The notes under the pieces were generated by a model. The model was not told the origin of the DNA. It did not search any database and was given only the letters and a program-made list of their open reading frames with translations. Below, in pieces: positions 1-9,075 of a stretch of DNA of 64,000 bases (position 1 is the first letter of the stretch; every line of letters begins with the position of its first letter). Made by a program: the position numbers and the translations under genes. The DNA is from Terriglobales bacterium (GTDB lineage Bacteria; Acidobacteriota; Terriglobia; Bryobacterales; Bryobacteraceae), in assembly GCA_027485675.1 (NCBI GenBank), contig JAIXQP010000021.1:62001-126000 (forward strand), in the 5' to 3' direction.

Positions 1-2
1 GC

Positions 3-167
3 ACCAAGGGCCGCGCCGTTTGGGAGTTCCGGGCCGAGGCCGCCAACGTCCTCAACAACGCCACCTTCCCCCACTGGAATACCGTCCTCGGCAACGCGCA
101 ATTTGGGGTGCCGGTGGCCAGCAACCCCATGCGCATGGTCCAGGTGCTCGGACGAATTCGCTTCTAA
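3..167 (+). CDS. TonB-dependent receptor (Oar-like), C-terminal fragment
   Basis: This is the last 54 codons of a gene that begins before the window. The visible peptide has the usual end of Oar-like outer-membrane receptors: a strand rich in aromatic residues, the phrase AANVLNNATFPHW (family pattern 'xN(L/F)xNxxxFxxP'), and a final strand ending GRIRF with a terminal Phe, the outer-membrane assembly signal. The two full-length Oar-like receptors at 23972-27241 and 55455-58826 end in the same way. The TAA stop overlaps the stop of the convergent dehydrogenase gene within the shared bases CTAA. The fragment is too short for substrate inference. Confidence 0.8.
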   Translation, partial: TKGRAVWEFRAEAANVLNNATFPHWNTVLGNAQFGVPVASNPMRMVQVLGRIRF

Positions 168-892
168 AGCACGGTCGGCAGAATCTCAAGCTCCGGCACG
201 GCCGCCCGCGGATGCAGGACGGCGACCCCGTAGATGATCTCCGCCACGTCCTCCGGCTGCAGCGCCTTCGACAGCGTCTCCGCCGAGGGCTTCACCGGCC
301 GCTTCTCCATCAACTCGGAATCGACGAGGCCCGGGCACACGACGCAGGTGCGGATGCCGTTCTCGCGCTCTTCCTGCCGGATCGCCGCTGCCAAGCCCAG
401 CATGCCGCGCTTCGACGCCTGATAAGCCGCGCCCGAAACGTCGCCGTACTTGCCCGAGATGGACGAAACGTAGATCAGATGCCCCTTCTTCGCCGTCCGC
501 ATCGCCGGCAGCAGCGCCGCCGTCAGCGAGTAGGGACCGTTCAGGTTCACCTCAATCAGCTCGTTCCAGATGGTCCGGTTCAGCCGCGTCATCGCGCGGT
601 CCGGCGTGTTGGTTCCGGTGGCAAACACGAGGATATCCACGCCCCCGAGTTTGGCCACGGCGTCCGCCGCCAGCGCTTCCATCGATTCGTGCGAGGAGGC
701 ATCGGCGGTGCCGTAGGCGATCTCGTGGCCTTCGGCGGCCAATTCGGTGGCCAGTTCAGCGAGGCGCTCGGCACGGCGGGCGGAAGCGTACACTTTGGCT
801 CCGGCGCGGGCAAACAGGCGGGCAGTGGCGCGTCCAATTCCGCTGGAGGCGCCGACGATGAGGGTTCTTTCCCCTTGAATAGATACAGGCAC
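164..892 (-). CDS. Short-chain dehydrogenase/reductase (SDR), classical type
   Basis: A 242-residue protein of usual classical SDR length. It has the dinucleotide-binding GASSGIG motif at residues 14-20, the catalytic pair Y157 and K161 (YQASK) with the active-site serine at 143-144, and a basic ASARR stretch after the second strand (residues 36-40) that suggests NADP(H) preference. It should be a soluble NAD(P)-dependent oxidoreductase; the substrate cannot be read from sequence. The start is GTG at 892, with a TATAGA hexamer six bases upstream and no clear ribosome-binding site. It is divergent from the sugar isomerase operon at 951 and convergent with the receptor fragment. Confidence 0.92.
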   Translation of the reverse strand: MPVSIQGERTLIVGASSGIGRATARLFARAGAKVYASARRAERLAELATELAAEGHEIAYGTADASSHESMEALAADAVAKLGGVDILVFATGTNTPDRAMTRLNRTIWNELIEVNLNGPYSLTAALLPAMRTAKKGHLIYVSSISGKYGDVSGAAYQASKRGMLGLAAAIRQEERENGIRTCVVCPGLVDSELMEKRPVKPSAETLSKALQPEDVAEIIYGVAVLHPRAAVPELEILPTVL

Positions 893-936
893 GAACTATC
901 TATATCACCATCCGGGCAAGTCCCGAACACCTTCGA

Positions 937-942
937 TATGAT
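937..942 (+). promoter_or_regulatory. -10-like hexamer before the isomerase operon
   Basis: TATGAT (5 of 6 to TATAAT) lies eight bases before the ATG at 951, with no Shine-Dalgarno sequence in between. This is one of several such hexamers close to start codons in the window and would give an almost leaderless transcript. No convincing -35 element is seen. Confidence 0.4.
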
Positions 943-950
943 GTTTTGGA

Positions 951-1799
951 ATGCAGACCTTGTCCCGTCGTACCTTTCTGGCCGCCTCGGCAGCGGCCGT
1001 GGCGCTCGAAGCCAAGCAGTTGAAGACGTTTGGGGCCCAGCTCTATTCGCTGCGCACGATCATCGACAAAGATCCGCTCACCGTCCTCAAAGGCCTGGAA
1101 GACGCCGGCTACACCGAAGCCGAAGTCATCCGCGCCAACATGGACAAGATCTGGTCCGCCCTCAAGCAGACCAAGCTGAAACCCGTCAGCCTCCACATCG
1201 ATACCCAGATGTTCACCAAGGACATCGACAAGCTCAACCCCGCCCTCGACGACGCCAAACAGCGCGGCTTCAGCTACGTCGTCTGCCCCTACATCGCCCC
1301 GCAGGACCGCGGCGGCGTCGACGTCATCAAGAAGCTCGCCGACACCTTGAACAAGGCCGGCCAGCGCTGCAAATCCGCCGGCATCCAGCTCTGCTATCAC
1401 AACCACGCCTTCGAGTTCGAACCGGTGAAGGAGGGCGGCAACCTCCTCGACGTCCTGATGAAGAACACCGACCCCAAACTCGTCGCCCTCGAACTCGACA
1501 TCATGTGGGCCAAGGTCGGCGGCGTCGAGCCGGTGAAGGTCTTCGAGCAGTACAAGGGCCGCATCCCGCTCGTCCACATGAAGAACGTCAAGGCCGGCAT
1601 CGGCCCGCAGTACAACGAAAAGGTGCCGCGGGATGCGTTCGAGGAAGTGGGCAAGGGCGTCATCGCAATTGGCCCCGTGCTGAAAGCCGCGCAGAAAGCC
1701 GGCGCCAAGCATTTCTTCGTCGAGCAGGACCAGACCCCCGGCAACCCGCTCGACAGCCTGCGCGGCAGCGCGGGATATCTGAAGTCGCTGAATTTCTAG
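951..1799 (+). CDS. Exported sugar phosphate isomerase/epimerase (xylose isomerase-like TIM barrel)
   Basis: A 282-residue protein beginning with a Tat-type signal (SRRTFLAAS, then an Ala-rich stretch to about residue 21) followed by a xylose-isomerase-like TIM barrel. The family metal-site strands are visible: YHNHAFEF, LELDIMWA, VHMKNV and FVEQDQ near the C-terminus. This points to a divalent-metal sugar isomerase or epimerase working outside the cytoplasm; the substrate is unknown. It is first in a likely operon, with the next gene starting nine bases after its stop and a Gfo/Idh/MocA oxidoreductase third. That combination is common in sugar or polyol catabolic clusters. Confidence 0.88.
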   Translation: MQTLSRRTFLAASAAAVALEAKQLKTFGAQLYSLRTIIDKDPLTVLKGLEDAGYTEAEVIRANMDKIWSALKQTKLKPVSLHIDTQMFTKDIDKLNPALDDAKQRGFSYVVCPYIAPQDRGGVDVIKKLADTLNKAGQRCKSAGIQLCYHNHAFEFEPVKEGGNLLDVLMKNTDPKLVALELDIMWAKVGGVEPVKVFEQYKGRIPLVHMKNVKAGIGPQYNEKVPRDAFEEVGKGVIAIGPVLKAAQKAGAKHFFVEQDQTPGNPLDSLRGSAGYLKSLNF

Positions 1800-1808
1800 G
1801 AGACAGAC

Positions 1809-2765
1809 ATGAGCAAGCGGACGTCCATTGGGACGTGGGCCTACACCATTGGCCCCTACGGCCCGAATCCGATTGATTTTGAGACAGTGTGCGCCAAGCT
1901 GAAGGCGCTGGGTTTCGACGGTGTCGAACTCGGCTCCTTCCCGCCGCATCCGAACCCCGGCAACCCCAACGGCCCCAACGAAGGCTGGGCCGGCGCCATG
2001 CCCGAAAAGTCGCAGCGGGCCGAACTGGTCGCCCAGATGAAGGAGCGCGGCCTCGGCTTCAGCGGCATCGCCGCCAACCTCTGGGGCGAGAAGCTCATCA
2101 ATACGGACGACACCTCGAAGTACGTCGCCGAGTTCCGCAAGAACTCCGAATTTGCGAAGGATCTCGGCATCGGAGGCGTCCGCGTCGATTGCGTCCAGCC
2201 TCCCACCATCCACCGCGAAGTTGACCACGCGACGGCCCTCGCCCGCGTCGCCGGCGCCTGGAAAGAGTGCTGCGACATCGCCGCCGGCAACGGCCAGTAC
2301 GTCACCTGGGAGTTCGAACCCGGCTTCGCCTTCAACAAGCCCAGCGACATCGTCCGCGTCCACGACGCCGTTGGCAAAGACAACTTCGGCCTCATGTACG
2401 ACACCTGCCACGGCCAGATGGTCGGCGTGGTCGGCGCTCGCCAAGAGGGCGAGAAGGAGGTGTTCGCCTCCCAACTCGAACTCATCGCCCTGCTCGACGG
2501 CCGCATCAACCACATCCACCTGATCGACTCCGACAACCAGTGCCACAAGGACGCCAATGGCGAGGACGAAACCTCCAGCCATCCGCCCTTCGGCCTCGGC
2601 CTTCTCGATTTCGACGCGATCGTCCCGGCGCTCGTCAAAGCCGCCGCCCCGCGCATCCGTCACGACTGGTGGACCATCGACCTCTGTTTCTGGCCGGACG
2701 CCTGGGCCGCCACGGAAACCTGCAAGAAAGCCCTCGACGGCCTGGTGGCCAAATACGGAGCATAA
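1809..2765 (+). CDS. Sugar phosphate isomerase/epimerase, xylose isomerase-like
   Basis: A 318-residue TIM-barrel protein without a signal peptide, preceded by a strong AGGAG ribosome-binding site that fixes the ATG. Metal-site strands are recognisable: WEFEPGF, MYDTCHG and HIHLIDSD. It is homologous in fold to the preceding gene but clearly divergent in sequence, so the two are unlikely to be a recent duplication. Placed between an exported isomerase and a Gfo/Idh/MocA dehydrogenase, it probably handles the same sugar or inositol-type substrate in the cytoplasm. The exact reaction cannot be assigned. Confidence 0.9.
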   Translation: MSKRTSIGTWAYTIGPYGPNPIDFETVCAKLKALGFDGVELGSFPPHPNPGNPNGPNEGWAGAMPEKSQRAELVAQMKERGLGFSGIAANLWGEKLINTDDTSKYVAEFRKNSEFAKDLGIGGVRVDCVQPPTIHREVDHATALARVAGAWKECCDIAAGNGQYVTWEFEPGFAFNKPSDIVRVHDAVGKDNFGLMYDTCHGQMVGVVGARQEGEKEVFASQLELIALLDGRINHIHLIDSDNQCHKDANGEDETSSHPPFGLGLLDFDAIVPALVKAAAPRIRHDWWTIDLCFWPDAWAATETCKKALDGLVAKYGA

Positions 2766-2767
2766 GC

Positions 2768-3934
2768 ATGAAAGAGTTACGAGTTGGCATGATCGGCTAT
2801 GGCTTCATGGGCCGCACCCATTCGAACGCCTATAAGCGGTTGACCGATTTCTTCCCCGTCCAGCACAAGCCCGTGCTGAAAGCCGTCTGCGCGCGCAACG
2901 CCGAAAAGGCCCGCGCCTTCGCGGACAACTGGGGCTACGAGCGCATCGAAACCGATTGGCGGAAACTGGTCGAAGCGCCCGATATCGACCTGATCGACAT
3001 CGGTTCGCCCAACAACACCCATAAAGAGATCGCCCTCGCCGCCGCCGCCAACGGCAAGATGGTCGTCTGCGAAAAGCCGCTGGCGATGACCGTCGCCGAG
3101 GCCGAAGAGATGGTGGCCGCCGTCGAAAAGGCCGGCGTCCCGAACATGGTCTGGTTTAACTACCGCCGCGTTCCCTCCATCGCCCTCGCGAAACAAATCG
3201 TCGACGAAGGCCGCATCGGCCGGGCCTTCCACTACCGCGCCACCTACCTCCAGGATTGGACCATCGCCGAAGACGTGCCCCAGGGCGGCCCCGGCCTCTG
3301 GCGCCTGGACGCCGACGTCGCCGGCAGCGGCGTCACCGGCGACCTGCTCGCCCACTCCATCGACACCGCCATGTGGCTGAACGGCCCCATCACGCGCGTC
3401 GTCGCCAAGACGGAAACCTTCGTCAAGGAGCGCACCCACGTCGAAACCGGCAAGGTGCAGCCGGTCACCATTGACGACGCCTGCATGTTCCTCGCCGAGT
3501 TCGCCAACGGCTCCATGGGGACGTTCGAATCCACCCGCTACGCCCGCGGCCGCAAGAACTTCAATACCTTCGAAATGAATGGCGCCGAAGGCAGCCTCTA
3601 CTTCGATCTCGAAGAGCCCGAGTACCTCCAGTTCTTCGAATACCGCCAGCAGCAGAGCGGCAAGAAGACCGAAAGCCACCTCACCGGCTGGCGGAAAATC
3701 CACACCACCAACGGCGAGCACCCTTATATGAAGCACTATTGGGTGCCGGGTACCTGCATCGGCTACGAGCACACCTTCCTCAACGCCATCGCCGATTTCG
3801 TCATGGGCATCGAATCCGGCCAGCCCACCCAGCCGGACTTCCGCAATGCGCTGCAAACTCAGCGCGTTTGCGACGCCGTTCTCGAAAGCGCGCGCACCGG
3901 CCAGTGGAAAACGACGGGGGTTGAGGAAAGTTAA
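2768..3934 (+). CDS. Gfo/Idh/MocA family oxidoreductase
   Basis: A 388-residue NAD(P)-dependent dehydrogenase. The N-terminus carries the Rossmann motif GYGFMG (residues 9-14), and the family EKP signature (VCEKPLAM) follows the nucleotide-binding half. The C-terminal half is the usual alpha/beta substrate domain. The ATG is chosen because it is preceded by GGAG and lies two bases after the upstream stop; the longer open frame upstream overlaps the isomerase gene. It is the third gene of the operon with the two isomerases and is likely to oxidise a sugar or polyol in the same pathway. No export signal is seen. Confidence 0.93.
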   Translation: MKELRVGMIGYGFMGRTHSNAYKRLTDFFPVQHKPVLKAVCARNAEKARAFADNWGYERIETDWRKLVEAPDIDLIDIGSPNNTHKEIALAAAANGKMVVCEKPLAMTVAEAEEMVAAVEKAGVPNMVWFNYRRVPSIALAKQIVDEGRIGRAFHYRATYLQDWTIAEDVPQGGPGLWRLDADVAGSGVTGDLLAHSIDTAMWLNGPITRVVAKTETFVKERTHVETGKVQPVTIDDACMFLAEFANGSMGTFESTRYARGRKNFNTFEMNGAEGSLYFDLEEPEYLQFFEYRQQQSGKKTESHLTGWRKIHTTNGEHPYMKHYWVPGTCIGYEHTFLNAIADFVMGIESGQPTQPDFRNALQTQRVCDAVLESARTGQWKTTGVEES

Positions 3935-3968
3935 GGTTCGTCGTTCGCGGCCCGATAAGGACGCTAGA

Positions 3969-6900
3969 GTGAAGCGATTCCTGAAAGCCTGGGTCCTGGT
4001 CGCCCTCGCGTCCTTGGTGGGCCGGGCGATGTGGGCACAACAGCTCGAAGTGAAGCCGACCATCGCGCGGTTGCTCGATCCCGGAGAGGACTGGCGATGG
4101 CGCACCTACCCCTTCGAGGAGGCCGCGGAGGCCGTCAAGGTCACCATCTTTTTTGAGGATTCCGAGGGTCAGGAATGGGCCGGGTCGAGCCGGGGGTTAC
4201 TGCGATTCAGCGGCTACCGCTGGGAGTGGGAGCCCCTGCCCGTTCCGACCACCGGCCGGAATACCATCGGAGCGATTTTCGAACGGGTGCCGGGGGAGTT
4301 GCTGGTCCAGGTCGACGGGCAGTTGGTTCGCCGCGTCGCGGGACATTGGGAGACCGTCCACGATGGTCTGGCCCCGGGCGATGACATTCTGCGGTCGGCC
4401 CCCGTCGGCGGCAACAAAGCCTTTGTGTTCACGTCGGGCGGAGACTATGTCTACGATGGCGTCCGGTTCGCCCGGCACCCCGAACGCTTACCGACGGGGG
4501 GCGGATCGCAGGTTCTCTTGTCAGCCGGCCAGCAGCAGGATCTTTGGTTCGGTGGACCACCGGGCCTGCTCCACTCGCGCGGCGGCAAATGGGAGCATGC
4601 ATTGCCGAGCCAATCACCGATCTCGATAGAGTCTCTGGTGTTCGGCGTACACTTCGGCCTGATGGCTCTCCGCGGTCCGCTAGCCCTGCGCGGCTTGTGG
4701 GAGTGGAACTCCGGAGGGTGGACCCGCGTAAACGGAAGCGAACAGGATGTCGTGGTTTCTGCGGCGATTTCAAACGCGAACGAGGCCGTGGTTGCCTCGG
4801 AGTCGGGGCAAGCCGCGGTTTGTGTTGCGGGAAGATGGCAAACCATTCGCCAGGGTCTCGGGGCGTTGATGCTCCGCCGGCCTTCGGCCATCGGGTTTCA
4901 GCGCAATGGCACGCTCTGGGTAGCGAGCGAGAGCGGAATTTCCGCCTATCGAACTGGTGTGAACACCTGGCTCCGGGCGCAGTTTCCCGCCCCGGACCTT
5001 CGCAACACCATTCATGAAGTGCTGGTCCGCAAAAACGGGGAGATCTGGACTGGGGGCATCGAAGGAGTCACCGTTCGGCGCGCCGGACAGGAACCGGAGT
5101 TGATCCGCCGCGCGGCGGGAATCGATATTCGAAACGTCACCGGCCTGGCGGAAGATGATGCCGGGCGCGTCTGGGTGAGTAGCGGCTCTGAGTTTGGCGG
5201 AGCCGTCCAGTGGGAACACGGGAAGTGGCAAAGAGTACGGGCCGGAGACGGGCTCACCGATGAACCGATCAACCGGATCGTTTCTCTTCGTCTGCCGAAG
5301 GGCGGCGGCTCCGAGTTATGGTTCCTCGTTACCCTCCCGGCCTATCAGGGCCGGGCCGAGTTGGCGGGAGCCTTTCAATTCCGGAACGGGCGCTTCGAAC
5401 GCTGGTCGACCCGGCAGGGTTTACCCAATAATGCGGTCCACGCGGTCACCATCGATCGGGAAGGCGCTCGGTGGTTTGGCTCCCGCGACGGAGTGACCCG
5501 TCTCAAAGAAGGCGAGCCCGTACGGCATTGGCAATCCGGAAAAGTAGTGGCAGGCGCCCGGCTCCAGGAGATTCTGGCCGATCCAGCCGGTCGCATCTGG
5601 TTCGTCCATCGAAACTTCGGGGGCGTGGCAATGTTGGACCCCAGCGAAGGTTGGGACCGCGTCCATTACTTCACCGTCAAGGAGGGCCTGCCATCGGACG
5701 AGGCCTGGGGCCTCACTCTCGACAGCGCCGAACGGCTTTGGGTCAGCACGCGGAACGGCGTCGCCGTCTGGGCGGGCGGACCTTGGGTCAAGTTCCGGAC
5801 TGGCATTGGCAATGAACTGTTCAACGCTTGGCCCATGCGGGAGTCGAACGGAAAGATGGTAGTTGGGACCGTTGGCCAGGGTCTCCATTTTCTCGACCTC
5901 CAATGGAATCCCGATCGGCTCCCGCGGATCGATTTCCGGCGTCCGGCGATCGTCGACGGGCGGGTGATCTTTGAATGGCGCACGCGCACCCGCCTCGAAG
6001 ACCAGCGGGATAATGAGGTGCTGACGCGGTCGCGCATCGACGGCGGCGAGTGGTCGGGGTGGTCGACCCAACGGCGGCAGGTCTTCGCCGCCACAAGTTA
6101 CGGCCAGCATGTTCTCGAAGTGCAAAGCGCCGGCTTCTGGGGCGACGTCAACCCGCAGATCGCCAGGATCGAAGTGGAGGTCCCTTCCCCTTTTTATCGG
6201 CAGCCTCTTTTTCTGGCCGTCACTGGGTTATTGCTCTCTGGCGTTGTGGTGCTTGGGGTGGTGAATTGGCGGCGGCGCGCCGACTATACCCGTCAACTGA
6301 TGCGCGCCAAGCAGGAGGCCGAAGAAGGCGCCAAAGCCAAGTCCATCTTTCTCGCCATGATGAGCCACGAGATTCGCACCCCGATGAACGGCGTCCTGGG
6401 AATGTCGTCGCTCCTGATTGAAACCCCCTTGGCCGAAGAGCAGCGGCAGTGCGTCGCCACCATTCAGCATTCCGCCGAAAGCCTGCTCCGCGTCATTGAT
6501 GATACCTTGGACTACTCGAAGATCGAAGCCGGAGTGCTCGAAATTCGCCAGGAGCCCTTCTCGATCGAGGAGCTCGCCGACAGTGTCGCGGTGTTGATGA
6601 CGCCACGCGCCATCGAAAAGCAGATCGATCTCGCCGTCGCCATCGAAGGCGATTTGCCGGCCCTCGTCACCGGCGATGCCGCCCGCTTGCGCCAGATCCT
6701 GCTGAATCTCACGAGTAACGCCCTGAAGTTCACCGACCAGGGCTGGGTCGAGATCCGCATCTCCGGCCACGCCACCAACGGCCAAAACTGCCTCATCCGC
6801 CTGGCCGTGGCCGACACCGGTATCGGCATCGCTCCCGACAAGCTGGATCTGCTGTTCCGCGAGTTCAGCCAGGTCGATTCGTCGATGACCCGTCGCCACG

Positions 6901-7775
6901 GCGGAACCGGCCTCGGGTTAGTAATCTCCCGCCGCCTGGCCGAGCGGATGAACGGGCGCACCGGCGTTACCAGCACCGTCGGCCAAGGCTCTGTCTTCTG
7001 GTGCGAAATCCCCTTCCCGATCGAGCAACCCGCCACCCCGCACGAGTCGATCACCACGCTCGTGGTCGCCGCGGGAGATCGGCCCGGAACCGCCGCCGTT
7101 GGCCGGCACGTCAAGGGATTTGCCGGCTTCCAAGCGCAACAGGAACCGGTCGACCAGATCGTCGTCGACGGATGGCTCCCGTCGGCCGACTGGCAGGCTA
7201 TCCTTGAATGGCGGCAAGAGCATCCCGAATTGGCCAACACCCGCTGGGTGGCCTTGCTGCCAGGGCCGGATGAACTGGGGCCCGCAGAACTAGGACCAGA
7301 TTGGCGCCGGCTGCAAAGGCCGCTCTCGCGGCGACGTCTGAATCTCGGGCGCGGCGCCCCCGCCCCCCCTCCCCTCGACTCGGCATCCCTAGCCGGAATG
7401 AAGATCCTGGTCGCCGAGGACAACCGCACCAACCAACAGGTCGTCCGGAAGCTGCTCGAGAGAATGGGCTGCCTGGTGACGATTGTCGAAGATGGCGCGG
7501 CCGCGCTCGTGACGGCCGCAGCCGAGGACTTCGACATCATTCTTATGGATTGTCAGATGCCCGTCATGGACGGCCTCGAAGCGACTCGCCAGCTCCGGGC
7601 GGGCGCGGGAAGAAACGCCCGCACCGCCATCATCGCGCTCACCGCCAACGGTTTTGAAACCGACCGGCAGAGCTGCCTGGCCGCGGGGATGTCCGACTTC
7701 CTCCCCAAACCCATCGACAAAAAGGCGCTGCGCGATGCGCTCGAACGGAGCGGCGCGAAGCCTGCGCTATCCTAA
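3969..7775 (+). CDS. Hybrid sensor histidine kinase/response regulator with periplasmic beta-propeller sensor
   Basis: A 1268-residue membrane kinase. A GTG start preceded by AAGGA opens a signal peptide (to about residue 23, ...AMWA). Residues about 35-640 are two-component-type propeller repeats, followed by a Y_Y_Y domain (about 655-730) and one membrane helix (about 746-766). The dimerisation domain has SHEIRTP with phospho-acceptor H800; the ATPase domain has NALKF, DTGIGI and GTGLGL. A receiver from residue 1144 carries D1194 in LMDCQMPVMDG. A poorly conserved 100-residue stretch between ATPase and receiver may be a decayed receiver. There is no DNA-binding domain. It starts 34 bases after the dehydrogenase gene, so it may sense the sugar handled there. 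Confidence 0.93.
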   Translation: MKRFLKAWVLVALASLVGRAMWAQQLEVKPTIARLLDPGEDWRWRTYPFEEAAEAVKVTIFFEDSEGQEWAGSSRGLLRFSGYRWEWEPLPVPTTGRNTIGAIFERVPGELLVQVDGQLVRRVAGHWETVHDGLAPGDDILRSAPVGGNKAFVFTSGGDYVYDGVRFARHPERLPTGGGSQVLLSAGQQQDLWFGGPPGLLHSRGGKWEHALPSQSPISIESLVFGVHFGLMALRGPLALRGLWEWNSGGWTRVNGSEQDVVVSAAISNANEAVVASESGQAAVCVAGRWQTIRQGLGALMLRRPSAIGFQRNGTLWVASESGISAYRTGVNTWLRAQFPAPDLRNTIHEVLVRKNGEIWTGGIEGVTVRRAGQEPELIRRAAGIDIRNVTGLAEDDAGRVWVSSGSEFGGAVQWEHGKWQRVRAGDGLTDEPINRIVSLRLPKGGGSELWFLVTLPAYQGRAELAGAFQFRNGRFERWSTRQGLPNNAVHAVTIDREGARWFGSRDGVTRLKEGEPVRHWQSGKVVAGARLQEILADPAGRIWFVHRNFGGVAMLDPSEGWDRVHYFTVKEGLPSDEAWGLTLDSAERLWVSTRNGVAVWAGGPWVKFRTGIGNELFNAWPMRESNGKMVVGTVGQGLHFLDLQWNPDRLPRIDFRRPAIVDGRVIFEWRTRTRLEDQRDNEVLTRSRIDGGEWSGWSTQRRQVFAATSYGQHVLEVQSAGFWGDVNPQIARIEVEVPSPFYRQPLFLAVTGLLLSGVVVLGVVNWRRRADYTRQLMRAKQEAEEGAKAKSIFLAMMSHEIRTPMNGVLGMSSLLIETPLAEEQRQCVATIQHSAESLLRVIDDTLDYSKIEAGVLEIRQEPFSIEELADSVAVLMTPRAIEKQIDLAVAIEGDLPALVTGDAARLRQILLNLTSNALKFTDQGWVEIRISGHATNGQNCLIRLAVADTGIGIAPDKLDLLFREFSQVDSSMTRRHGGTGLGLVISRRLAERMNGRTGVTSTVGQGSVFWCEIPFPIEQPATPHESITTLVVAAGDRPGTAAVGRHVKGFAGFQAQQEPVDQIVVDGWLPSADWQAILEWRQEHPELANTRWVALLPGPDELGPAELGPDWRRLQRPLSRRRLNLGRGAPAPPPLDSASLAGMKILVAEDNRTNQQVVRKLLERMGCLVTIVEDGAAALVTAAAEDFDIILMDCQMPVMDGLEATRQLRAGAGRNARTAIIALTANGFETDRQSCLAAGMSDFLPKPIDKKALRDALERSGAKPALS

Positions 7776-7780
7776 GGCCA

Positions 7781-8359
7781 GTGCCAGGGGAACAGTACCA
7801 GGAAATTGAAGTCAAGCTCGCCGTACCCAACGTCGAGGCCATGCGCGCCAAGTTGGCCGAAGCCGGATTCACCGAGTTCGTTCCGCGCAGCCTCGAACAG
7901 AATCGTATCTATGATTGGCCGGACGGCGCTCTCCGCGAACGCGGCGAACTGATCCGCCTCCGCGAGTACGCCGGCCAACGGATCCTCACCTATAAAGGAC
8001 CCGCTACCGTCGACCGGCACAAGCAGCGCGAAGAGATCGAAGTCGGCGTCGCCGAAACCGGCGCCGTCGCCATCATCCTTGGCAAACTCGGCCTCGAACC
8101 CCGCTTTCGCTACGAAAAGTTCCGCAGCGAATGGAAACAGCCCGGCGAACCCGGCACCGCCATGCTCGACGAAACCCCCATCGGCGCCTACCTCGAACTC
8201 GAAGGGCCCGGCGAGTGGATCGACCGCGCCGCCATCGCCCTCGGCTACACCGAAGCCGACTACGTCAACCTCAGCTACGCCCGCCTCTTCGCCGGCCATT
8301 GCGCCGAGCGGGGCGAAGACGCCGGCGATATGGTTTTCGAGGCAGACACACATTCCTAG
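7781..8359 (+). CDS. CYTH domain protein (class IV adenylate cyclase / thiamine triphosphatase-like)
   Basis: A 192-residue protein with the CYTH signature ExExK at residues 8-12 (EIEVK), followed by alternating charged strands (LIRLREY, ILTYKGP, REEIEVG, YLELEGP) that line the triphosphate tunnel. Family members hydrolyse or cyclise triphosphorylated substrates using divalent metal; the architecture (no CHAD domain, about 190 residues) fits the CyaB-like subgroup. The GTG start is needed to include the signature. It begins five bases after the sensor-kinase stop and is probably co-transcribed, but a functional link is not evident. Confidence 0.88.
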   Translation: MPGEQYQEIEVKLAVPNVEAMRAKLAEAGFTEFVPRSLEQNRIYDWPDGALRERGELIRLREYAGQRILTYKGPATVDRHKQREEIEVGVAETGAVAIILGKLGLEPRFRYEKFRSEWKQPGEPGTAMLDETPIGAYLELEGPGEWIDRAAIALGYTEADYVNLSYARLFAGHCAERGEDAGDMVFEADTHS

Positions 8360-8450
8360 TACGGTGGTAGTCCTCCGACAAAATTACCCTACTACCCCCA
8401 ATTCCTCTTGCTGCAGCGCCGTAGCGTCCTTATACTTCTTAATAGCGGAC

Positions 8451-8465
8451 GGTACTGACAGTACC
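8451..8465. repeat. 15-bp inverted repeat upstream of the small membrane protein gene
   Basis: GGTACT and AGTACC separated by GAC form a perfect 6-bp inverted repeat 32 bases upstream of the ATG at 8497. It could be an operator or the base of a short hairpin in the leader. The surrounding 137-base gap holds no other open frame. Confidence 0.5.
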
Positions 8466-8496
8466 AAAGCACATCCTATATGTCCGGATCGAAACC

Positions 8497-8943
8497 ATGA
8501 TTACCAGTATTGTGATCATCATCCTTTCGTTGGCGATGTTCGTCTATTGGTTTCGCTATTCCTGCCTGCTGATCCTGGAGTCCCGGCTCAGCGAGGAAGA
8601 AGCGAAACAGGGCGGCGAGAGCCACATTCCAGCCGTCTCCCTGCTGGAAGCCCAGCTCGCCGAAGCCGCCACCCCCGCCGAACTAGACCGAGTCCGCCAG
8701 AGCCTGGACCGCGACCTCCGCGTAGTGCAGAACCTGGCCCGGAGCTGCGGCGAAATGCAAGTCGCCGGCACCTCACTCGAAAGCCGCCTGTTGATGATCG
8801 ACTACCGCATGATGCAAGTATGGTTCGCTGCTACGCGACCCTTTGCTGGCCCGAAGGCGCAGAATGCGCTTCGGGAGATGTCTCAGATCGTCAGCTACCT
8901 GGCGGCGGAATCGGGAGTTCGACTCGCCGAAGCCGAGAATTAA
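8497..8943 (+). CDS. Hypothetical membrane-anchored protein
   Basis: A 148-residue protein not recognised as a known family. Residues about 3-20 form one hydrophobic N-terminal helix that would act as a membrane anchor. The remainder is predicted almost entirely helical, with charged repeats (LEAQLAEA, LDRVRQSLDRDLRVVQNL) resembling a coiled coil facing the cytoplasm. It stands alone between the CYTH gene and the MoxR operon, with an inverted repeat upstream and a hairpin terminator directly downstream, so it is probably a single-gene transcript. Codon use matches its neighbours. Confidence 0.8.
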   Translation: MITSIVIIILSLAMFVYWFRYSCLLILESRLSEEEAKQGGESHIPAVSLLEAQLAEAATPAELDRVRQSLDRDLRVVQNLARSCGEMQVAGTSLESRLLMIDYRMMQVWFAATRPFAGPKAQNALREMSQIVSYLAAESGVRLAEAEN

Positions 8944-8974
8944 CGTTCATAATTCAACTCCCTCCACCCCTGGA

Positions 8975-9020
8975 AAGCGGGCGCGCCGGAAACGGTAGCC
9001 CGCTTCTTTGCGTTTCTTTT
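8975..9020 (+). terminator. Rho-independent terminator after the hypothetical protein
   Basis: AAGCGGGC (8975-8982) pairs perfectly with GCCCGCTT (8998-9005) across a 15-base loop and is followed by a T-rich run (CTTTGCGTTTCTTTT). It lies about 30 bases after the stop at 8943 and separates that gene from the MoxR operon. Confidence 0.6.
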
Positions 9021-9063
9021 CGAATTTTGTCAGGAAAGCTTCGCGGCCGTCATCGCGTTGCCA

Positions 9064-9069
9064 TAAAAT
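9064..9069 (+). promoter_or_regulatory. -10-like hexamer before the MoxR operon
   Basis: TAAAAT lies exactly six bases before the GTG at 9076. There is no purine-rich ribosome-binding site, so the operon may start as a leaderless mRNA. A -35 element is not convincing. Confidence 0.45.
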
Positions 9070-9075
9070 GATGGA

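Noticed and set aside
20-1876. 618-residue plus-strand open frame
   Set aside because: It runs antisense to the SDR gene and out of frame through the isomerase gene; composition is Arg/Pro/His-rich, typical of a high-GC shadow frame.
900-2663. 587-residue minus-strand open frame opposite the isomerase genes
   Set aside because: It is fully antisense to two well-supported genes, rich in Val/Gly/Ala/Asp repeats, with no recognisable domain.
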